Assembly: GCA_031548885.1 (NCBI GenBank)
Contig: JAVBQO010000001.1
Span: 124,001-188,000, forward strand
Direction: 5' to 3'
Length of the DNA stretch: 64,000 bases
DNA from: JAVBQO01 sp031548885
GTDB taxonomy: Bacteria > Patescibacteriota > Saccharimonadia > Saccharimonadales > Saccharimonadaceae
Shown: positions 1-8,413 of the stretch, piece after piece
Layout: every line of letters starts with the position of its first letter
How positions within the stretch are numbered: the first letter of the stretch is position 1
Translations under genes and position numbers: made by a program
The notes under the pieces: model-generated
The model's input: the letters and a program-made list of their open reading frames with translations, nothing else
The model's database searches: none
Told to the model about the DNA's origin: nothing

Positions 1-1006
1 TTTGATCCGCAACAACGTTGGCTTTTTCTGATCCTTTTCGCAAGATTTCATAAACAGCGGCCGGATCTTTGGCTAGTTCCGCACGTTTTTCGCGGATTGG
101 CGCCAAAATCTTTTCTAAAACTTCGATCAGATATTTTTTGACGGCAACATCGCCCAGGCCGCCGCGCTGGTAATGTTCCTTCATTTCGGCAACTTTCGGG
201 TCGTTCGGCGCGAAAACATCGAGGTAGTAAAACACCACGTTGCCGTCGATTTTGCCGGGGTCGTCGACGTGAACATGGTCGGGGTCGGTGTACATGTCCA
301 TAACTTTGGCGCGAACGGTTTCAGCGTCGTCGGATAGGTAAATACCGTTGCCCAAGGATTTTGACATTTTGGCGTTACCGTCGACGCCGGGCAATCGTCG
401 AGCTTTCTCGTCATTATTCAACACAGCCTCGGGCTCAACCAACACGTCGCCATACGTCGCATTGAACGTACGGACAATTTCGCGGCTCTGTTCGATGACA
501 GGCAGTTGGTCTTCGCCGACCGGCACGATTTGGGCGCCAAACGCGGTGATGTCGGCGGCTTGGGAAACCGGATAGACCGCAAAGCCAGCAGGGACGCCGT
601 GTTTTGGCCCGTCAGGCGTCTTCTCCATCTCGCTAGTGGCTTGCCAGCCTTTTTGCTTCATTTCGGTTTTTACGGTTGGATTTCGCAAAAGTCGGGCTAG
701 GCTCACTAGATTCATATAATACATCGTCAGTTCGCTAAGTGCCGGAATTTGCGACTGGATGAACAGCGTCGATTTCGCCGGATCAAGCCCAACCGCCAAA
801 TAGTCCAGCGCGACTTCCAAAATACTGTCTTGAATTTTCTCGGGATTTTTTGCATTGTCCGTTAGCGCCTGCAAATCAGCAATCATAACATAAACATCAT
901 ATTCGCCGCTATTTTGCAATTCAACGCGATTTTTTAGCGATCCAACATAGTGGCCCAGATGTAGTTTGCCAGTTGGCCGATCGCCAGTTAATATAACTTT
1001 TCTCAT
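1..1006 (-). CDS. trpS: Tryptophanyl-tRNA synthetase, C-terminus cut by window edge
   Basis: Class I aminoacyl-tRNA synthetase that charges tRNA-Trp. The frame starts at ATG 1006-1004 behind an AGAGGA ribosome binding site and runs off the left edge after about 335 codons. The family is usually 330-340 residues, so only a few terminal residues can be missing. The HIGH-type motif HLGH is at residues 16-19 and a perfect KMSKS at 213-217, both ATP-binding signatures. The GDRPTGKLHLGHY opening is typical of TrpRS rather than TyrRS. It is transcribed leftwards, away from the hydrolase. The 209 bases upstream (1007-1215) hold no gene that I can see, only one copy of the TTGCGAAA motif at 1031. Confidence 0.95.
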   Translation of the reverse strand, partial: MRKVILTGDRPTGKLHLGHYVGSLKNRVELQNSGEYDVYVMIADLQALTDNAKNPEKIQDSILEVALDYLAVGLDPAKSTLFIQSQIPALSELTMYYMNLVSLARLLRNPTVKTEMKQKGWQATSEMEKTPDGPKHGVPAGFAVYPVSQAADITAFGAQIVPVGEDQLPVIEQSREIVRTFNATYGDVLVEPEAVLNNDEKARRLPGVDGNAKMSKSLGNGIYLSDDAETVRAKVMDMYTDPDHVHVDDPGKIDGNVVFYYLDVFAPNDPKVAEMKEHYQRGGLGDVAVKKYLIEVLEKILAPIREKRAELAKDPAAVYEILRKGSEKANVVADQ

Positions 1007-1215
1007 GACTTTTCCTCTGTTATTTAATGCTTGCGAAAAATATCATGATCGCCAAGGCAAGAAGTTTTCGCACATTTCGCAGTTCATATGTACATTTTAT
1101 CACGAATTCGATACAACCCTATTTCGCTAATCATATAGGATTGACAGTCGTGACAATTGTGTCGTCACGACAGAGTCGACTTCGCAGCGTTGACGCGGCA
1201 CACAGAAAGATAATC

Positions 1216-2019
1216 CTACTCGCCGACACAATCAGCTACCGCGCCGACCGCCGCCGGAATCATCGCGCCCAGCACGTCGTGGCTTGCCATTACCTCTGTC
1301 AATTTCGTGTTCGGATTGTTGTCCAGCAATTCCCGAATGTTGGATTTGATCACTAACGGATCGAATCGCCCGTAGATTATTTGCATCGGAATCTGCAGAT
1401 TTTTCGCGTCATCCAGCGAAGTTTGATTGATGATACTGGCGTCAAGCGTCGCGCGAAACGCTTCGGTCGGCACGCTTTTGTCATCGAAATACTGATTCAT
1501 GATTTTTTTATTTAACGCGGACAAGCCGGCCATCGGCTTTGAATCCGCATTTTTGCTAACGTATTCGAACAATTTGCGATACGCATTATCGATCATGGAT
1601 TTTTTCGTGCCGTTCGAATTTTTATAAAACGGCGGCGAACAAAGCACCAACGACGAGACTTCGTGCGATTTTTGCTTCGCAATTTCGATCGCGATCAGCG
1701 AACCTAGCGAATGCCCGACCAAAACGTACGGCGGCTTGACATCCAAATAGGTAAGTGTTCGCTCGATAGATCTGGCGTGATCATGAACACTATAATCTTG
1801 CCAATTCGGCGCTGGCGAATGTCCAAATCCTAGCAAATCCAATGCGACCAATCGAACATTTTCGTCATGAATCTTGTCGATTACCGGCTTCCAAGCCAAC
1901 CCAGAATTACCGATGCCGTGCAAGAAAATTACCGGCAAAGCGTCACGCGAACCAACATCAATCGGCGCGTTCAGCCGATACGGGATTCGCAAAAACTTGT
2001 GTATGAACCTGCCAAACAT
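1216..2019 (-). CDS. Alpha/beta-fold hydrolase
   Basis: A 267-residue alpha/beta hydrolase. The HGIGNSG oxyanion loop lies at about residues 34-40, the nucleophile elbow GHSLGS places the catalytic Ser at 104, YGRFDPLV supplies the probable acid near 218 and ASHDV the catalytic His near 246, so the triad is complete. The substrate cannot be deduced; esterase, lipase or carbon-carbon hydrolase are all possible. It has no signal peptide and is probably cytoplasmic. It follows the terminator of the alpha operon and has its own extended -10 (TGT-TAAGAT) only 6 nt before the ATG, so the mRNA is probably leaderless. No Shine-Dalgarno sequence is seen. Confidence 0.85.
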   Translation of the reverse strand: MFGRFIHKFLRIPYRLNAPIDVGSRDALPVIFLHGIGNSGLAWKPVIDKIHDENVRLVALDLLGFGHSPAPNWQDYSVHDHARSIERTLTYLDVKPPYVLVGHSLGSLIAIEIAKQKSHEVSSLVLCSPPFYKNSNGTKKSMIDNAYRKLFEYVSKNADSKPMAGLSALNKKIMNQYFDDKSVPTEAFRATLDASIINQTSLDDAKNLQIPMQIIYGRFDPLVIKSNIRELLDNNPNTKLTEVMASHDVLGAMIPAAVGAVADCVGE

Positions 2020-2025
2020 ACCTAT

Positions 2026-2034
2026 ATCTTAACA
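2026..2034 (-). promoter_or_regulatory. Extended -10 promoter of the hydrolase, leaderless type
   Basis: On the minus strand TGT-TAAGAT is followed by 6 nt and then the ATG at 2019. This spacing would put the transcription start at the start codon. Confidence 0.55.
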
Positions 2035-2036
2035 TA

Positions 2037-2062
2037 CGAAAACTCCGCCGGGGTTGGCGGAG
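2037..2062 (-). terminator. Intrinsic terminator after rpsI
   Basis: The stem CTCCGCC (2043-2049) pairs with GGCGGAG (2056-2062) around a 6-nt loop. On the minus strand it is followed by TTTT. It ends the infA-rpsI transcript. A TTTTCGCAA motif lies directly beside it at 2071-2079. Confidence 0.75.
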
Positions 2063-2085
2063 CGGTTCGTTTTTCGCAAAGATCT

Positions 2086-2484
2086 TTAGCGTTTGCTAAA
2101 TTGTTCGCGTTTACGGGCACCTTTGAGGCCGTATTTTTTGCGTTCGATAACGCGTGAATCGCGGCGCAGGAAGCCTGCTTTTTTCAAACTACCACGGAGG
2201 TCGTCATTGATTTCGGCCAATGCTTTCGCAATGGCGAGTTTCGCAGCGTCGACTTGACCAGCCGTACCGCCGCCTTTGATCAACAGCGTGATGTCGAACT
2301 CTTTTTGCTTGCCAACCAATGCCAATGGATCGGTCAATTCCGCTTCCAAAGTCGCGTTCCGATCAAAGTATTCGCTGGCAGTCTTGCCGTTGATTGTGAT
2401 CGAGCCTTTGCCGGCGAACAAGCGAGCTTGCGCTGTTGCTTCTTTGCGACGACCCAATCCGTAAAAGTATGATTTTTCAGCCAT
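2086..2484 (-). CDS. rpsI: 30S ribosomal protein S9
   Basis: Protein uS9 of the small subunit head, 132 residues, normal length. Recognised by YGLGRRKEATAQARL near the start, by DPLALVGKQKEFD in the middle, and by the GLKGARKREQFSKR tail whose last residues reach towards the P-site tRNA. It is the last gene of the alpha operon, 2 nt after rplM, the usual L13-S9 pair, and is followed by an intrinsic terminator. Confidence 0.98.
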   Translation of the reverse strand: MAEKSYFYGLGRRKEATAQARLFAGKGSITINGKTASEYFDRNATLEAELTDPLALVGKQKEFDITLLIKGGGTAGQVDAAKLAIAKALAEINDDLRGSLKKAGFLRRDSRVIERKKYGLKGARKREQFSKR

Positions 2485-2486
2485 AA

Positions 2487-2921
2487 TTATTTAACCTCAA
2501 CTTTCTCTGGGCTCTGAGCGGCGTGATCGTGGTCATTGCCCGCGAAAACGCGCAAACGTTTCATGCGTTCAGCCTGCAATTTGTTCTTCGGCAACATGCC
2601 TTTGACGGCAGATTCGATGATTTTCGCAGGATTCTTTTCACGCAATTCCGACGCGGTTTTGGTTTTCAAACCGCTGGTGTAACCCGAGTAAGAATAGTAT
2701 TTTTTGTCGGTTTCTTTCGCACCGGTCAACGCAACTTTTTCGGCGTTGATGACGACGACGTAGTTACCGCTGTCCATCGATGGCGTGAATGACGGCATGT
2801 ATTTGCCGGTCAAACGCTGGGCGACAAACGTTGCCAAACGGCCCGCTGGAACATCGGTCGCGTCGACCAAAATCCATTTGTGCGAAACTTCGCCGGCTTT
2901 CATTGAATAGGTTTTATTCAT
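2487..2921 (-). CDS. rplM: 50S ribosomal protein L13
   Basis: Protein uL13, an early large-subunit assembly protein, 144 residues. The family pattern is seen in WILVDATDVPAGRLAT, in DSGNYVVVINAEKVALTG and in the near-terminal block GMLPKNKLQAERMKRLRVF. Its ATG overlaps the rplQ stop by one base (TAATG), so translation is probably coupled. It pairs with rpsI downstream. Confidence 0.98.
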   Translation of the reverse strand: MNKTYSMKAGEVSHKWILVDATDVPAGRLATFVAQRLTGKYMPSFTPSMDSGNYVVVINAEKVALTGAKETDKKYYSYSGYTSGLKTKTASELREKNPAKIIESAVKGMLPKNKLQAERMKRLRVFAGNDHDHAAQSPEKVEVK

Positions 2922-3379
2922 TATTTAGTCTCCTTTTTTGCGGGAGTTTTTTTCGCAGCGGGTTTTTCTGCTTTCGCAGGTTTCTCATCTGCTGCTGGAG
3001 CTTCGTCAGCCCAAGTCAATTCGTCAACAAATTCGACGCGTGCCATTTCGGCATTGTCGCCGACGCGGTTTGCATCCAATTTAACGATTCGCAAATAACC
3101 ACTGTCGCGTTTGATTTGCGGCGCGATGCCGTCGACCAAACGATTGCCGACATTCACATCGTTGCCGAGCGCTGCGATGACCGCGCGGCGTGATGCCAAG
3201 TCGCCTTTTTTGGCTTTGGTGATCAATTTTTCTGCTGCTGGTCGTAGTTCTTTGGCTTTTTGAACTGTTGTCGTGATCGACGTCTCGACAAACAGGCTTC
3301 GCAACAATCCACGCATCAATGCGTTTCGTTGATCGCGTTCGCGGCCAAATTTACGTCCTTTATATCCGTGTCTGTGCAT
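2921..3379 (-). CDS. rplQ: 50S ribosomal protein L17
   Basis: Protein bL17 near the exit tunnel, 152 residues. The conserved N-terminal core MHRHGYKGRKFGRERDQRNA is followed by LFVETSITTTVQKAKELRP. The last 25 or so residues are a Lys-, Ala- and Pro-rich extension (AEKPAAKKTPAKKETK) of low complexity, also seen on S5, L22 and L15 here. It lies directly after rpoA, as in the standard alpha operon. Confidence 0.97.
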   Translation of the reverse strand: MHRHGYKGRKFGRERDQRNALMRGLLRSLFVETSITTTVQKAKELRPAAEKLITKAKKGDLASRRAVIAALGNDVNVGNRLVDGIAPQIKRDSGYLRIVKLDANRVGDNAEMARVEFVDELTWADEAPAADEKPAKAEKPAAKKTPAKKETK

Positions 3380-3382
3380 AAT

Positions 3383-4303
3383 TTAAAACTCCAACTCCGC
3401 AATTCGGGCGCGCACTTCGTCGAAAGCTTTCGAACCGAAACCTTTCAATTCACGCAAATCTTCCTCTGACAAAGTCACCAAATCATTGATGGTTTTGATG
3501 TCGTTGTTGATAAGCGCATTTGTCGTGCGAGCTGTCAAATTCAATTCTTCGATAGGTAAATTCAGCATCGATTCTTCTTCGACCGAGTCTTGGCCAAGCG
3601 CCGGAGCCGCTTCGACAGTCGTGCTGCCGGCGAGCGCCGTGTATTGGTTGACCAAAATCGCGTTCGCTTGTTCGAATGCTTCGGTCGGTGTGATCGAGCC
3701 GTTGGTGTCAACCGTCAGCAACAATTTGTTAAGGTTGGTCATCTGGCCGACACGCGTGTTTTCGACTTTGTATCGAACGCGCAAAACCGGGTTGAACATT
3801 GCGTCAAGCGCGATCATGTCGCTGTGCAATCGGTTTTCGCTTGATTCCTCGATCGTGCGGTAACCGCGGCCAGTTTCGACGATAAGGTCGATTTTGACCG
3901 TAACTTTTGGATCGTCAATCGTGCAGATAACTGCGTCAGGATTGACAACTTCGACGTCGGCGGTTGTTTTAATGTCAGCTGCCGTAACAACGCCGCCCTT
4001 TTTCTCTAGGTGTAATTCGACCGGTTCGTCACTGAACGATTTGACGCGAACGTTTTTCAAGTTCATCATGATTTCGACGACATCTTCTTTGACGCCATCA
4101 ATGGTTGTGAATTCGTGCGTGGCGCCTTCGATGCGAAATGCAACGATTGCTGCGCCTTCGATCGATGACAACAAAACGCGTCGTAGCGAGTTGCCGAGAG
4201 TCATACCATAACCAGTGTGCAGCGGCTCGATGGCAAACGTCGCACTCGTATCGCTGTGGTTGTCAACAGCGGCCAGTGTAGGATTGTGAATCGCTTTTGT
4301 CAT
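3383..4303 (-). CDS. rpoA: DNA-directed RNA polymerase subunit alpha
   Basis: Alpha subunit of RNA polymerase, 306 residues. The N-terminal dimerisation domain shows GYGMTLGNSLRRVLLSSIEG, and the C-terminal domain has the helix-hairpin-helix region ending in DLRELKGFGSKAFDEVRARI that contacts UP elements and activators. Both domains are complete. The linker (EAAPALGQDSVEEES) is acidic. It sits between rpsD and rplQ as in most bacteria. Confidence 0.98.
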   Translation of the reverse strand: MTKAIHNPTLAAVDNHSDTSATFAIEPLHTGYGMTLGNSLRRVLLSSIEGAAIVAFRIEGATHEFTTIDGVKEDVVEIMMNLKNVRVKSFSDEPVELHLEKKGGVVTAADIKTTADVEVVNPDAVICTIDDPKVTVKIDLIVETGRGYRTIEESSENRLHSDMIALDAMFNPVLRVRYKVENTRVGQMTNLNKLLLTVDTNGSITPTEAFEQANAILVNQYTALAGSTTVEAAPALGQDSVEEESMLNLPIEELNLTARTTNALINNDIKTINDLVTLSEEDLRELKGFGSKAFDEVRARIAELEF

Positions 4304-4315
4304 TGCTTGGTCTCC

Positions 4316-4933
4316 TTAGCGCGAGTAATACTCGACGATTAACTGTTCGTTGATGTCGGCTTCGGCTTCATCGCGAGCCGGCGTTCCGGTGACGGTGATT
4401 GTCATTTTTTTCGCATCCGATTTCAACCAACCTAACGGACTTTGCGAAGAGCTTTTGACAATTTCGTCCAAGCCTTTGAAGTATTCGGATTTGGTCGATC
4501 GCGGGCGGACGACGATTTCGTCGCCAGCTTTCAAACGGATTGACGGGATGTCAACGCGGCGGCCGTTCAACATGAAATGACCGTGGCCAACCAATTGGCG
4601 AGCCTGACGGCGCGAAGTTGCGAAACCGGCGCGGTAAATTGCGTTATCCAAACGAAGTTCCAACAAACGGAGCAGGTTTTCGCCGGCCAGTCCGTCTTTG
4701 CGCGAAGCTTCTTTCATCAAGCGTGCGAATTGTTTTTCCAACAAACCGTACGTGCGGCGAACTTTCTGCTTTTCGCGCAACTGCGTCAGATAGAGCGACG
4801 GTTTGCCTTGGCGACCGTGCGCGTGCTGACCAGGAATTCCAGTTTTTCGCACCATTACTTTGTGCGCTTTGGGATGAAGCGCGTAGCCTTCGCGGCGCGA
4901 TTGTTTGACAATCGGTGAACGATCTCGTGCCAT
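4316..4933 (-). CDS. rpsD: 30S ribosomal protein S4
   Basis: Protein uS4, a primary 16S rRNA binder, 205 residues. The start is ATG 4933 (MARDRSP) behind AGAGGAG; a longer upstream frame exists but has no binding site and does not fit the family. The S4 RNA-binding domain is LELRLDNAIYRAGFATSRRQARQLVGHGHFMLNGRRVDIPS. The N-terminus (KQSRREGYALHPKAH) has no cysteines, so this is the zinc-free form. It lies 1 nt after rpsK. Confidence 0.97.
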   Translation of the reverse strand: MARDRSPIVKQSRREGYALHPKAHKVMVRKTGIPGQHAHGRQGKPSLYLTQLREKQKVRRTYGLLEKQFARLMKEASRKDGLAGENLLRLLELRLDNAIYRAGFATSRRQARQLVGHGHFMLNGRRVDIPSIRLKAGDEIVVRPRSTKSEYFKGLDEIVKSSSQSPLGWLKSDAKKMTITVTGTPARDEAEADINEQLIVEYYSR

Positions 4934-4934
4934 A

Positions 4935-5333
4935 TTACGCTCTCCTCTGTTTACGTGGGCGAACGCCACCGTGTGGCACACCCGTTACGTCTTTGATACT
5001 TTCGATGATGATGTCGTGGTTGCCCAACGCGCGGATTGCCGCGTCGCGACCTAAACCAACGCCTTTGACGAACACGTCGACTTTGGCCAAGCCATATTGC
5101 GATTTCGCAACCTCGGCTGCCTTGTCGCTGGCGATTTGCGCAGCGTACGCCGTGCCTTTTTTCGATCCGCGAAATCCGCACGCACCGGCGCTTGAAGCGG
5201 CTAGCACGTTGCCTTTGCTGTCGCAAAACGACACGATCGTGTTGTTAAATGTTGCCTGAATATGCAGCTGACCGAGCGGAACTGAACGGCGCTGCTTCTT
5301 CTTAGTCGAAGTTTTCTTAACTGTTTCTGCCAT
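4935..5333 (-). CDS. rpsK: 30S ribosomal protein S11
   Basis: Protein uS11 of the 30S platform, 132 residues. The pattern GQLHIQATFNNTIVSFCDSKGNVLAASSAGACGFRGSKKGTAYAAQ and the terminal GVPHGGVRPRKQRR are diagnostic. It keeps the usual rpsM-rpsK-rpsD order. Downstream rpsD starts almost immediately. Confidence 0.98.
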   Translation of the reverse strand: MAETVKKTSTKKKQRRSVPLGQLHIQATFNNTIVSFCDSKGNVLAASSAGACGFRGSKKGTAYAAQIASDKAAEVAKSQYGLAKVDVFVKGVGLGRDAAIRALGNHDIIIESIKDVTGVPHGGVRPRKQRRA

Positions 5334-5342
5334 TTTCTAATC

Positions 5343-5729
5343 CTACGTCTTACTTGCTGCTTTAGGTTGTGATCCACCGACCGCAATACGCTTACCGCGT
5401 TTAGTGCGACCGTTGGTGCGAGTACGTTGTCCGCGCGACGGCAAATTCAGCTTGTGGCGCAGACCGCGGTAGCTGCCAATGTCTTTCAACCGTTTGACAT
5501 TATTCGCAACCTGGCGGTGCAGGTCACCTTCGACGACGTAGTTTGCATCGATAATGTCGCGAAGTTTTTTCTCTTCGGCTTCCGACAAATCTTTGACGCG
5601 CTTGGTTGGATCGACTTTCGCAGCCTCGCAGATGTCAACAGCAAATTTCGGACCGATGCCGTACACGTACGTCAACGCGATCTGAATTTGCTTTTCGGAA
5701 GGAACTGTAACGTTAGCAAATCGTGCCAT
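5343..5729 (-). CDS. rpsM: 30S ribosomal protein S13
   Basis: Protein uS13 of the 30S head, which bridges to the large subunit and P-site tRNA, 128 residues. VTVPSEKQIQIALTYVYGIG at the start, the helix-two-turns-helix region, and the basic tail LPSRGQRTRTNGRTKRGKR identify it. It starts 2 nt after rpmJ. Confidence 0.98.
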   Translation of the reverse strand: MARFANVTVPSEKQIQIALTYVYGIGPKFAVDICEAAKVDPTKRVKDLSEAEEKKLRDIIDANYVVEGDLHRQVANNVKRLKDIGSYRGLRHKLNLPSRGQRTRTNGRTKRGKRIAVGGSQPKAASKT

Positions 5730-5731
5730 AG

Positions 5732-5848
5732 TTAACCTTGCCTCTGCTTATTCTTTGGTTTTTTCTTGTTGATGACGTAAAGCCGCCCTTTACGGCGGAC
5801 CAGTTTGTCATCGGGACTGATTTTCTTCACACTCGCACGAACTTTCAT
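5732..5848 (-). CDS. rpmJ: 50S ribosomal protein L36, zinc-free form
   Basis: Protein bL36, 38 residues, read from ATG 5848-5846 to TAA 5734-5732. It opens with MKVRASVKKISPDDKLVRRK and ends PKNKQRQG, which matches L36 end to end. The usual Cys-x2-Cys and Cys-His ligands of the L36 zinc ribbon are replaced (SPDD, INKKKPKNK), so no zinc can be bound. The ATG overlaps the infA stop by one base (TGATG). Confidence 0.95.
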   Translation of the reverse strand: MKVRASVKKISPDDKLVRRKGRLYVINKKKPKNKQRQG

Positions 5849-6120
5849 CAGCGGCGTTGTCTCCCGTTACCCTTTCCTGGGCCATTAAATGTTTTTTCGT
5901 CTCGCAGCCTGAAGCAGATTCTTCCCTTCGTGAGATCGTAAGGGGTCATCTCTACCTCGACCTTATCGCCCGGCACCAACTTGATGTAGTGCTTGCGCAT
6001 CTTTCCTGACACGTGGGCGATAATTGTATGTCCGTTTTCAAGTTCCACCTTAAATTGAGCATTCGGCAGTGCTTCCACTACCTTGCCAATCATTTTGATG
6101 ACTTCCTTATTTCCTGACAT
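5848..6120 (-). CDS. infA: Translation initiation factor IF-1
   Basis: An S1/OB-fold factor that binds the A site during initiation, 90 residues. GKVVEALPNAQFKVELENGH and SGKMRKHYIKLVPGDKVEVEMTPYDLTKGRI are clear. The first Met aligns with the IF-1 start. The 15-residue tail (NGPGKGNGRQRR) is a little longer than usual. It is the first gene of the infA-rpmJ-rpsM-rpsK-rpsD-rpoA-rplQ-rplM-rpsI unit and has a good promoter upstream. Confidence 0.97.
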   Translation of the reverse strand: MSGNKEVIKMIGKVVEALPNAQFKVELENGHTIIAHVSGKMRKHYIKLVPGDKVEVEMTPYDLTKGRICFRLRDEKTFNGPGKGNGRQRR

Positions 6121-6135
6121 AAACTACAATCGTAA

Positions 6136-6164
6136 ATTATACAGCAGTTTTCAGCGAAAGTAAA
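6136..6164 (-). promoter_or_regulatory. Sigma-70 type promoter of the infA-alpha operon
   Basis: On the minus strand TTTACT (6159-6164) and TATAAT (6136-6141) are 17 bp apart, 15 nt before the infA ATG. The rest of 6121-6237 holds nothing else that I recognise. Confidence 0.65.
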
Positions 6165-6237
6165 CAGTTTTAGCAAGAATCCGAAAAAATCCGGTCGATA
6201 ATTTCAGTCTACATTTTCGCAGGTTTCGTGTCAATGC

Positions 6238-6945
6238 TTATTCGCGAACGGCGCGAATGGTAGTTCGATGATCAAAAGTGTTTTTTTCGGGAATCCACGT
6301 ACCCGAGCAAGTGATAATATTCAAACCCTCTTTACTTGCGTCAACAGATTGCATCATTTTCGCCATGTCAACGTTTTCCAGTAGCGGTTGCTCGATTTCA
6401 ACGACTTTGTAAGTGAATTTTTCACCGTCGCCACGTTCGATAATAATTTCATCGCCGACCACCAAATTACCAAGTTCCCAAAAAATGCCGCGCTCATTCG
6501 GGCCAGTGTTGTGGCCGTCGATCAATAGCGCTTTCGATCCGCTGCCCGGCAGTGCAGAATCTTTGTACCAACCAGCGTCGTTGACACTTTGCGGCGCATC
6601 CAATTGATTGTTAGCCAGCACGCCCATTTCCTGCACACGTGCTTGATTCACGCCCAATTTTGCGATTGACAAATAGCGCGGTTTGTTTGCGGCAACAACG
6701 AAATCGTCTTTTTCAGTTTGCGAAATCTGTACGTCAGCAACATCAGTTCGGGCCTCAAAACGCGCGATGTCGACAGTCGGTTTGTCATAGGAACCCAGCA
6801 CTCTAGCGGCAAAAAACACACCGACGCCGAAAACTATCGCAACAACAACCGCCAGTGTCACATACAAAAATGTGCGCTTTTTTGAAGTTTTCGCGGACGT
6901 GCCCGCAGCTTTGCCTTGAATCTTAAAATTTTGAGATTTTTTCAT
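6238..6945 (-). CDS. Sortase family transpeptidase
   Basis: A membrane-anchored cysteine transpeptidase of 235 residues that would join surface proteins to the wall. Residues 1-23 are basic and cytoplasmic, 25-50 form one membrane span, and the sortase domain follows with LLIDGHNT (His 145), ITCSGTW (Cys 213) and the catalytic Arg in HRTTIRAV (227 or 231). The triad is complete; the class (E/F/D-like) cannot be fixed by eye. It lies between secY and infA, where many bacteria carry adk and map, and has its own extended -10 (TGT-TATAAT) 8 nt before the ATG. The surface protein at 44563 is a possible substrate. Confidence 0.88.
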   Translation of the reverse strand: MKKSQNFKIQGKAAGTSAKTSKKRTFLYVTLAVVVAIVFGVGVFFAARVLGSYDKPTVDIARFEARTDVADVQISQTEKDDFVVAANKPRYLSIAKLGVNQARVQEMGVLANNQLDAPQSVNDAGWYKDSALPGSGSKALLIDGHNTGPNERGIFWELGNLVVGDEIIIERGDGEKFTYKVVEIEQPLLENVDMAKMMQSVDASKEGLNIITCSGTWIPEKNTFDHRTTIRAVRE

Positions 6946-6953
6946 GCCTGACT

Positions 6954-6962
6954 ATTATAACA
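6954..6962 (-). promoter_or_regulatory. Extended -10 promoter of the sortase gene
   Basis: TGT-TATAAT on the minus strand, ending 8 nt before the ATG at 6945. No ribosome binding site fits in the gap. Confidence 0.6.
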
Positions 6963-6967
6963 CTTTA

Positions 6968-8380
6968 CTATTTATATTCGTCGTAAGTTACCATCAATGC
7001 GCGTGAGTTGACTTGGCGCAAGCTTTCCAGCGCCACCGAAACGACAATCAGCAATCCGGTTCCGCCGATGGCCAAGTTAGCCGCCTGGATGCCCAGCACT
7101 GCGAAAATATATTCAAATATGAACGGCAACACAGCGATCAACCCTAGCGCCAACGATCCGAATAACGTCAAACGATTGACAATCCGTGACAGGTATTTTT
7201 CGGTTTGTTTGCCGGGGCGCACGTTTTCGATGAAGCCGCCTTGTTTTTGCAAGTTTTCGGAAATTTCGTTGGCGTTGAACACAATCCCAGTGTAAAAATA
7301 CGTGAAGAACACCACCAACAACAAGTACGCCGCCGGATAAATAAACTGCGTCCAACCCATCATAGCGCCAAACGTTGACGCGCTCGGCGTCTGAAACCAC
7401 AACACGAGATTTTGACCTATTTCTTTCCAGGCTTCGTTGCCGCTAGCTACCAGCAACTGCCCGATAAACGCCGGCAACGCCAGGAACGCTACCGCGAAAA
7501 TCACTGGGATAACGCCGGCTGTAATCAACTTGACCGGCAAAATCGATTTGACACCGCCGTATGCCGAATTCCCACGCACACGTTTGGCGTAGTTGATCGT
7601 GATGATACGCTGCGCCTCGTTGATTTTGACCAAGACGTATAGCACAATCAGCGCCACCGTCACAATACCGAGCGTCACGTAAAACGCCGTTGCGTTGAGC
7701 GGCACGACGAACCAATTAAACACATTTAATTTGTCAGCTTCTCCAGTAACGTTAAATAGTGACGTCCAAATTGTCCCCAGCGTACTCGGCAACTGCGAAA
7801 TGATTCCCGCGAAAATCAATAGCGAAATACCGTTGCCGATACCTTTTTCTGTGATAATTTCGCCCAACCACATCAGCAACATCGAGCCGCCAGTCATGGC
7901 CGCAACTGCTATGACCCACTGCGCGATATCCATATCGCCGACCGCCGACGCACCGGCGGTTGTTTGGCGAATAATAAAAATGAAGGCAATCGATTGCAAC
8001 AACGCCAGCGGCAGCGTAATCATGCGCGTCCATTGATTAATTTTGCGTCGCCCCGATTCGCCGTCTTTGTGCAACTCCTCGAGTTTCGGAATCGCTTTGG
8101 TCAAAAGTTGCGTAATGATAGAGGCCGTAATGTACGGACTAAGCCCGACCATAACAATCGACATACTGGCCAACGCGCCACCAGACAGCAGGTTCAGGAA
8201 TCCAGTGAAGTCGCTACTGTTAACCGAGGCCGCAATAATGTCTTTTAGTGCGGTTGGCTCCGCCAGAGGTACGGGAATATGCGCCAGGAATCGATACACA
8301 ATGATGATTCCCAGCACGGCAAAAACACGATTTCGCATGTCTTTGCTCTTGAAAGATTTGAAAATTGTTTTCCAGTTCAA
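6968..8380 (-). CDS. secY: Protein translocase subunit SecY
   Basis: Central channel of the Sec translocon, 470 residues, about ten membrane spans. FAVLGIIIVYRFLAHIPVP opens TM1, the plug region and GLSPYITASIITQLL follow, and the loop RRKINQWTRMITLPLALLQ is typical. The start appears to be TTG (8380-8378) preceded by a strong GAGGGG site, as no ATG fits the family N-terminus. It ends the spc operon after rplO; adk and map do not follow it here. Confidence 0.97.
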   Translation of the reverse strand: MNWKTIFKSFKSKDMRNRVFAVLGIIIVYRFLAHIPVPLAEPTALKDIIAASVNSSDFTGFLNLLSGGALASMSIVMVGLSPYITASIITQLLTKAIPKLEELHKDGESGRRKINQWTRMITLPLALLQSIAFIFIIRQTTAGASAVGDMDIAQWVIAVAAMTGGSMLLMWLGEIITEKGIGNGISLLIFAGIISQLPSTLGTIWTSLFNVTGEADKLNVFNWFVVPLNATAFYVTLGIVTVALIVLYVLVKINEAQRIITINYAKRVRGNSAYGGVKSILPVKLITAGVIPVIFAVAFLALPAFIGQLLVASGNEAWKEIGQNLVLWFQTPSASTFGAMMGWTQFIYPAAYLLLVVFFTYFYTGIVFNANEISENLQKQGGFIENVRPGKQTEKYLSRIVNRLTLFGSLALGLIAVLPFIFEYIFAVLGIQAANLAIGGTGLLIVVSVALESLRQVNSRALMVTYDEYK

Positions 8381-8413
8381 GATATTCCCCTCTCTGATTT
8401 CGGAATGCGGATA

